A stretch of DNA of 16,078 bases from Phycisphaerae bacterium. GTDB taxonomy: Bacteria > Planctomycetota > Phycisphaerae > Sedimentisphaerales > Anaerohalosphaeraceae. This document shows positions 14,406-16,078 of this stretch, piece after piece (within the stretch, counting starts at the first letter, position 1; every line of letters begins with the position of its first letter). Location of the stretch: assembly GCA_021736615.1 (NCBI GenBank), contig JAIPFN010000121.1:1-16078 (forward strand), given 5' to 3'. A model generated the notes under the pieces. That model was not told where the DNA came from. It saw only the letters and a program-made list of their open reading frames with translations, and made no database searches. The position numbers and the translations under genes were made by a program.

Positions 14406-15713
14406 ATGAAGAACAAAAAGAACACAACCCAAAAAAATTCTGCTAAACGAATTATTAGCGCCAGCGGTTTACCTGGTACCATATATCTGAACAAAAACCG
14501 CTATTGGTGGAAGGTTCTGCTTCCTGGTGAAGAAAAGGCTAAAGCCCGTCCATTAAAGTCTGCTGGTTCAAGGTTTGCGACTACTGATTGCAATGTTGCC
14601 GTGGAGGTGGCAAGAATGCTCTGGGAGCAGGCGATATTTGCCACTGAATGTCAACAAACCTCCGATATTAGAACAATAGCCGGTCTTGTTCAGGCTTACC
14701 TGACCTATGCCCGCGGTTACTATCTTGACAGTGAAGGAGGTTCTACAGGAGAACCTCAGCATATGAAGTATGCTACAAGACCGCTAATAGAACTTTTCGG
14801 CCCCCTGGAATTAGATTTATTTGGCCCTTTGAAGCTCAAACAAGTCCGTGAGCGCATGATCGACCTGGGCTGGTCACGTAAAGTGATCAATAAACGGATC
14901 TCCCAGATCAAGCGGTTATTTAAATGGGCTGTCTCTGAGCAGGTTGTTTCGCCAGTTCTTCTGCAGGGGCTTGAGTCAGTAGCGGGATTAAGACGCGGAA
15001 GAACCAGGGCGAAGGAAATGCCGAGAGTATTGCCTGCGGATGAAAGAGATATTCGTGCGGTATTGCCGTTAATGCCAAAGGTTGTCGCAGATATGATACA
15101 AATTCAGCTCCATACCGGCATGCGGCCTTGCGAGTTGACTATCATGCGACCGTGTGATATCGATCAGAGTGGTCCAGTCTGGCATTACAGGCCTTACAGG
15201 CACAAAATGCAGCACCTTGAAGATGCCAACATAAAGAGGATTATATCAATCGGCCCGAAAGCACAAGAAATAATCAGACCCTATTTGCTTCGGCCAGCAG
15301 ATAAGTATTGTTTTTCTCCGGCTGAATCAGAGGCGAAGAGAAGGGCAGTCGTTTCAGCTAACAGAACGGTCCCTCTTACCTACGGAAACAGGCCCGGGAC
15401 AAACAAAAAGGAAGAACCTAAGCGAACTGCTGGAGATCGTTATGACACACGCAGCTATGGCAAGGCGGTAAGACGAGCGATTGCTAAGGCTAACAGGCAA
15501 CTTAAACAAGAAGCTTTGAATGATGGCAACGAGCATCAAGAAATCAAGTGGACTCTTTACCAGCTAAGGCACACTGCTGCTACCAAAGTCAGAAAAGAAT
15601 TCGGTTACGAGTCAGCAGGGGCCGCTCTGGGGCATACCAATATGAGTGCTACTGCAATTTATGCTGAGAGGAATCAGGGGCTGGCGGATGAGGCGGCTTT
15701 AAAATTTGGATGA
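14406..15713 (+). CDS. tyrosine recombinase / integrase
   Basis: 435 residues, a site-specific recombinase of the lambda-Int type that inserts and excises an element by cutting att sites with a tyrosine nucleophile. An N-terminal arm-binding region comes first (about 15-80), then a SAM-like core-binding domain (about 90-185, ending RISQIKRLFKWAVSEQVVSP), then the catalytic domain (about 205-430). Catalytic residues are R240 in LHTGMRPCEL, probably K267, R388 in LYQLRHTAAT, H410 in LGHTN and nucleophile Y419 in ATAIYAE. The HxxR position is YxxR (Y385). AAGGA about eight bases upstream serves the ATG at 14406. Two TATAAC boxes near 14333 and 14355 may be promoter elements. Its place behind tRNA-Val makes that tRNA the probable att site. 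Confidence 0.95.
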   Translation: MKNKKNTTQKNSAKRIISASGLPGTIYLNKNRYWWKVLLPGEEKAKARPLKSAGSRFATTDCNVAVEVARMLWEQAIFATECQQTSDIRTIAGLVQAYLTYARGYYLDSEGGSTGEPQHMKYATRPLIELFGPLELDLFGPLKLKQVRERMIDLGWSRKVINKRISQIKRLFKWAVSEQVVSPVLLQGLESVAGLRRGRTRAKEMPRVLPADERDIRAVLPLMPKVVADMIQIQLHTGMRPCELTIMRPCDIDQSGPVWHYRPYRHKMQHLEDANIKRIISIGPKAQEIIRPYLLRPADKYCFSPAESEAKRRAVVSANRTVPLTYGNRPGTNKKEEPKRTAGDRYDTRSYGKAVRRAIAKANRQLKQEALNDGNEHQEIKWTLYQLRHTAATKVRKEFGYESAGAALGHTNMSATAIYAERNQGLADEAALKFG

Positions 15714-15727
15714 TTGATAATTGTGAA

Positions 15728-15759
15728 GGTAGGGGGCAGGTTATTTCCTGCCCTTTACC
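15728..15759. terminator. hairpin between convergent genes
   Basis: GGTAGGGGGCAGG (15728-15740) pairs with CCTGCCCTTTACC (15747-15759), 13 pairs with two G-U, loop TTATTT. It lies 15 bases after the integrase stop, and its loop contains the stop codon of the minus-strand gene. There is no U-tract on either side, so it may be a weak bidirectional terminator or an mRNA 3'-end protector. Confidence 0.5.
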
Positions 15760-15992
15760 TCCGCCTTGATCTCATCAACACCCTTGATAATATATTCAAT
15801 CTTCGTCTCCATCCGGACGATTGCTTTGTCTGATTCTGTAGCCTGGGAAGTCACAGTTTTCACTCGATCCGTAAGCGCATCGATACTGGCAGAGTTTGCG
15901 ACAATCTTCGCATTCTGATTCGCCCAGGTAATACCCCAACCGATAAGAATACCGGCCAAAGCAAGTAATGTAAGTAATGCTTTCGGCTTCAT
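15741..15992 (-). CDS. small membrane-anchored coiled-coil protein, phage-like
   Basis: 83 residues. One membrane segment (about 6-23) is followed by a heptad-like helix (about 28-80: SASIDALTDRVKTV, then IVRMETKIEYII). The architecture resembles the small accessory proteins of phage lysis modules such as XhlA or Rz-like spanin components, but no diagnostic motif is present and I do not assign one. AAGGGG lies a few bases before the ATG, so the start is firm. It is convergent with the integrase and 12 bases downstream of the partial gene at 16005, with which it probably forms an operon. Confidence 0.75.
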   Translation of the reverse strand: MKPKALLTLLALAGILIGWGITWANQNAKIVANSASIDALTDRVKTVTSQATESDKAIVRMETKIEYIIKGVDEIKAEVKGRK

Positions 15993-16004
15993 CTTTTCCC
16001 CTTT

Positions 16005-16078
16005 CTAAATATCCCTGTATTCAACCAGCACCGTTTCAATATCCATCTCCAGATTATCTATCAGTTTGGCAATCTCCG
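16005..16078 (-). CDS. C-terminal end of an unknown gene (runs off right edge)
   Basis: The last 23 codons of a minus-strand frame ending in TAG at 16005-16007 read EIAKLIDNLEMDIETVLVEY then RDI. The sequence looks helical and acidic. The next gene's ribosome site follows directly after the stop, as expected within an operon. Too little is visible to name a family; context suggests an element-borne gene. Confidence 0.5.
   Translation of the reverse strand, partial: EIAKLIDNLEMDIETVLVEYRDI

Larger units (their letters stand above)
14199..16078 (+). mobile_element. left end of a tRNA-Val-integrated element (continues past right edge)
   Basis: A tyrosine integrase begins 134 bases downstream of tRNA-Val and is followed by small phage-like minus-strand genes, the standard layout of prophages and integrative elements that use a tRNA 3' end as attL. 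The exact core and the far end (a second copy of the tRNA 3' part) are not in the window, so the boundary is given as the tRNA. Confidence 0.55.

Overview
The window looks like chromosomal DNA of a Planctomycetota bacterium, probably Phycisphaerae-like. This placement is inferred from gene content, not measured: a BlaI/M56 sensor pair whose M56 protein carries a right-handed beta-helix, an N-acetylmuramoyl-alanine amidase-like fold of a kind I associate with planctomycetes, a DUF3142 gene paired with a TPR protein, and a beta-helix C-terminus with the DPLF...NGDFSLKPG signature. Coding density is high, and the base composition looks mixed apart from several AT-rich gaps.

Layout, left to right. 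(a) 1-331: the first 15 codons of an IS3-type transposase OrfA running off the left edge, its leader and possible element end, and a GC-rich stem-loop. (b) 332-2241: a complete RecQ helicase on the minus strand with a clear sigma70-type promoter. (c) 2674-8068: a plus-strand envelope-sensing block. It holds a membrane-anchored amidase-like protein that has lost its zinc ligands, a small membrane protein, a BlaI-family repressor, a 1055-residue M56 sensor protease fused to a beta-helix, and a glyoxalase II. (d) 8102-11546: a DUF3142 protein and an exported TPR protein with overlapping genes. (e) 11556-13725 on the minus strand: a GT4-like glycosyltransferase and PanB of pantothenate synthesis. 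(f) 13726-14198: a noncoding stretch with a promoter-to-terminator unit that reads like a small RNA carrying an anti-Shine-Dalgarno-like C-rich motif. (g) 14199-16078: tRNA-Val(UAC) with its own promoter and terminator, then a tyrosine integrase and two small minus-strand genes. This is the typical left end of an element integrated at a tRNA, and it continues beyond the right edge.

The most interesting unit is block (c). Two 16-bp dyads of the form TACGAA-N4-TTCGTA/T sit exactly 21 bp apart over the -35 box and spacer of a promoter for the small membrane protein. A diverged copy (TACAAA-N4-TTTGTC) lies just upstream of the BlaI-family gene. This suggests an autoregulated BlaI circuit. By analogy with BlaR1, the M56 protease would sense an envelope or polysaccharide signal through its beta-helix domain, inactivate the repressor and release the small membrane protein gene. 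The ligand and the physiological output are unknown.
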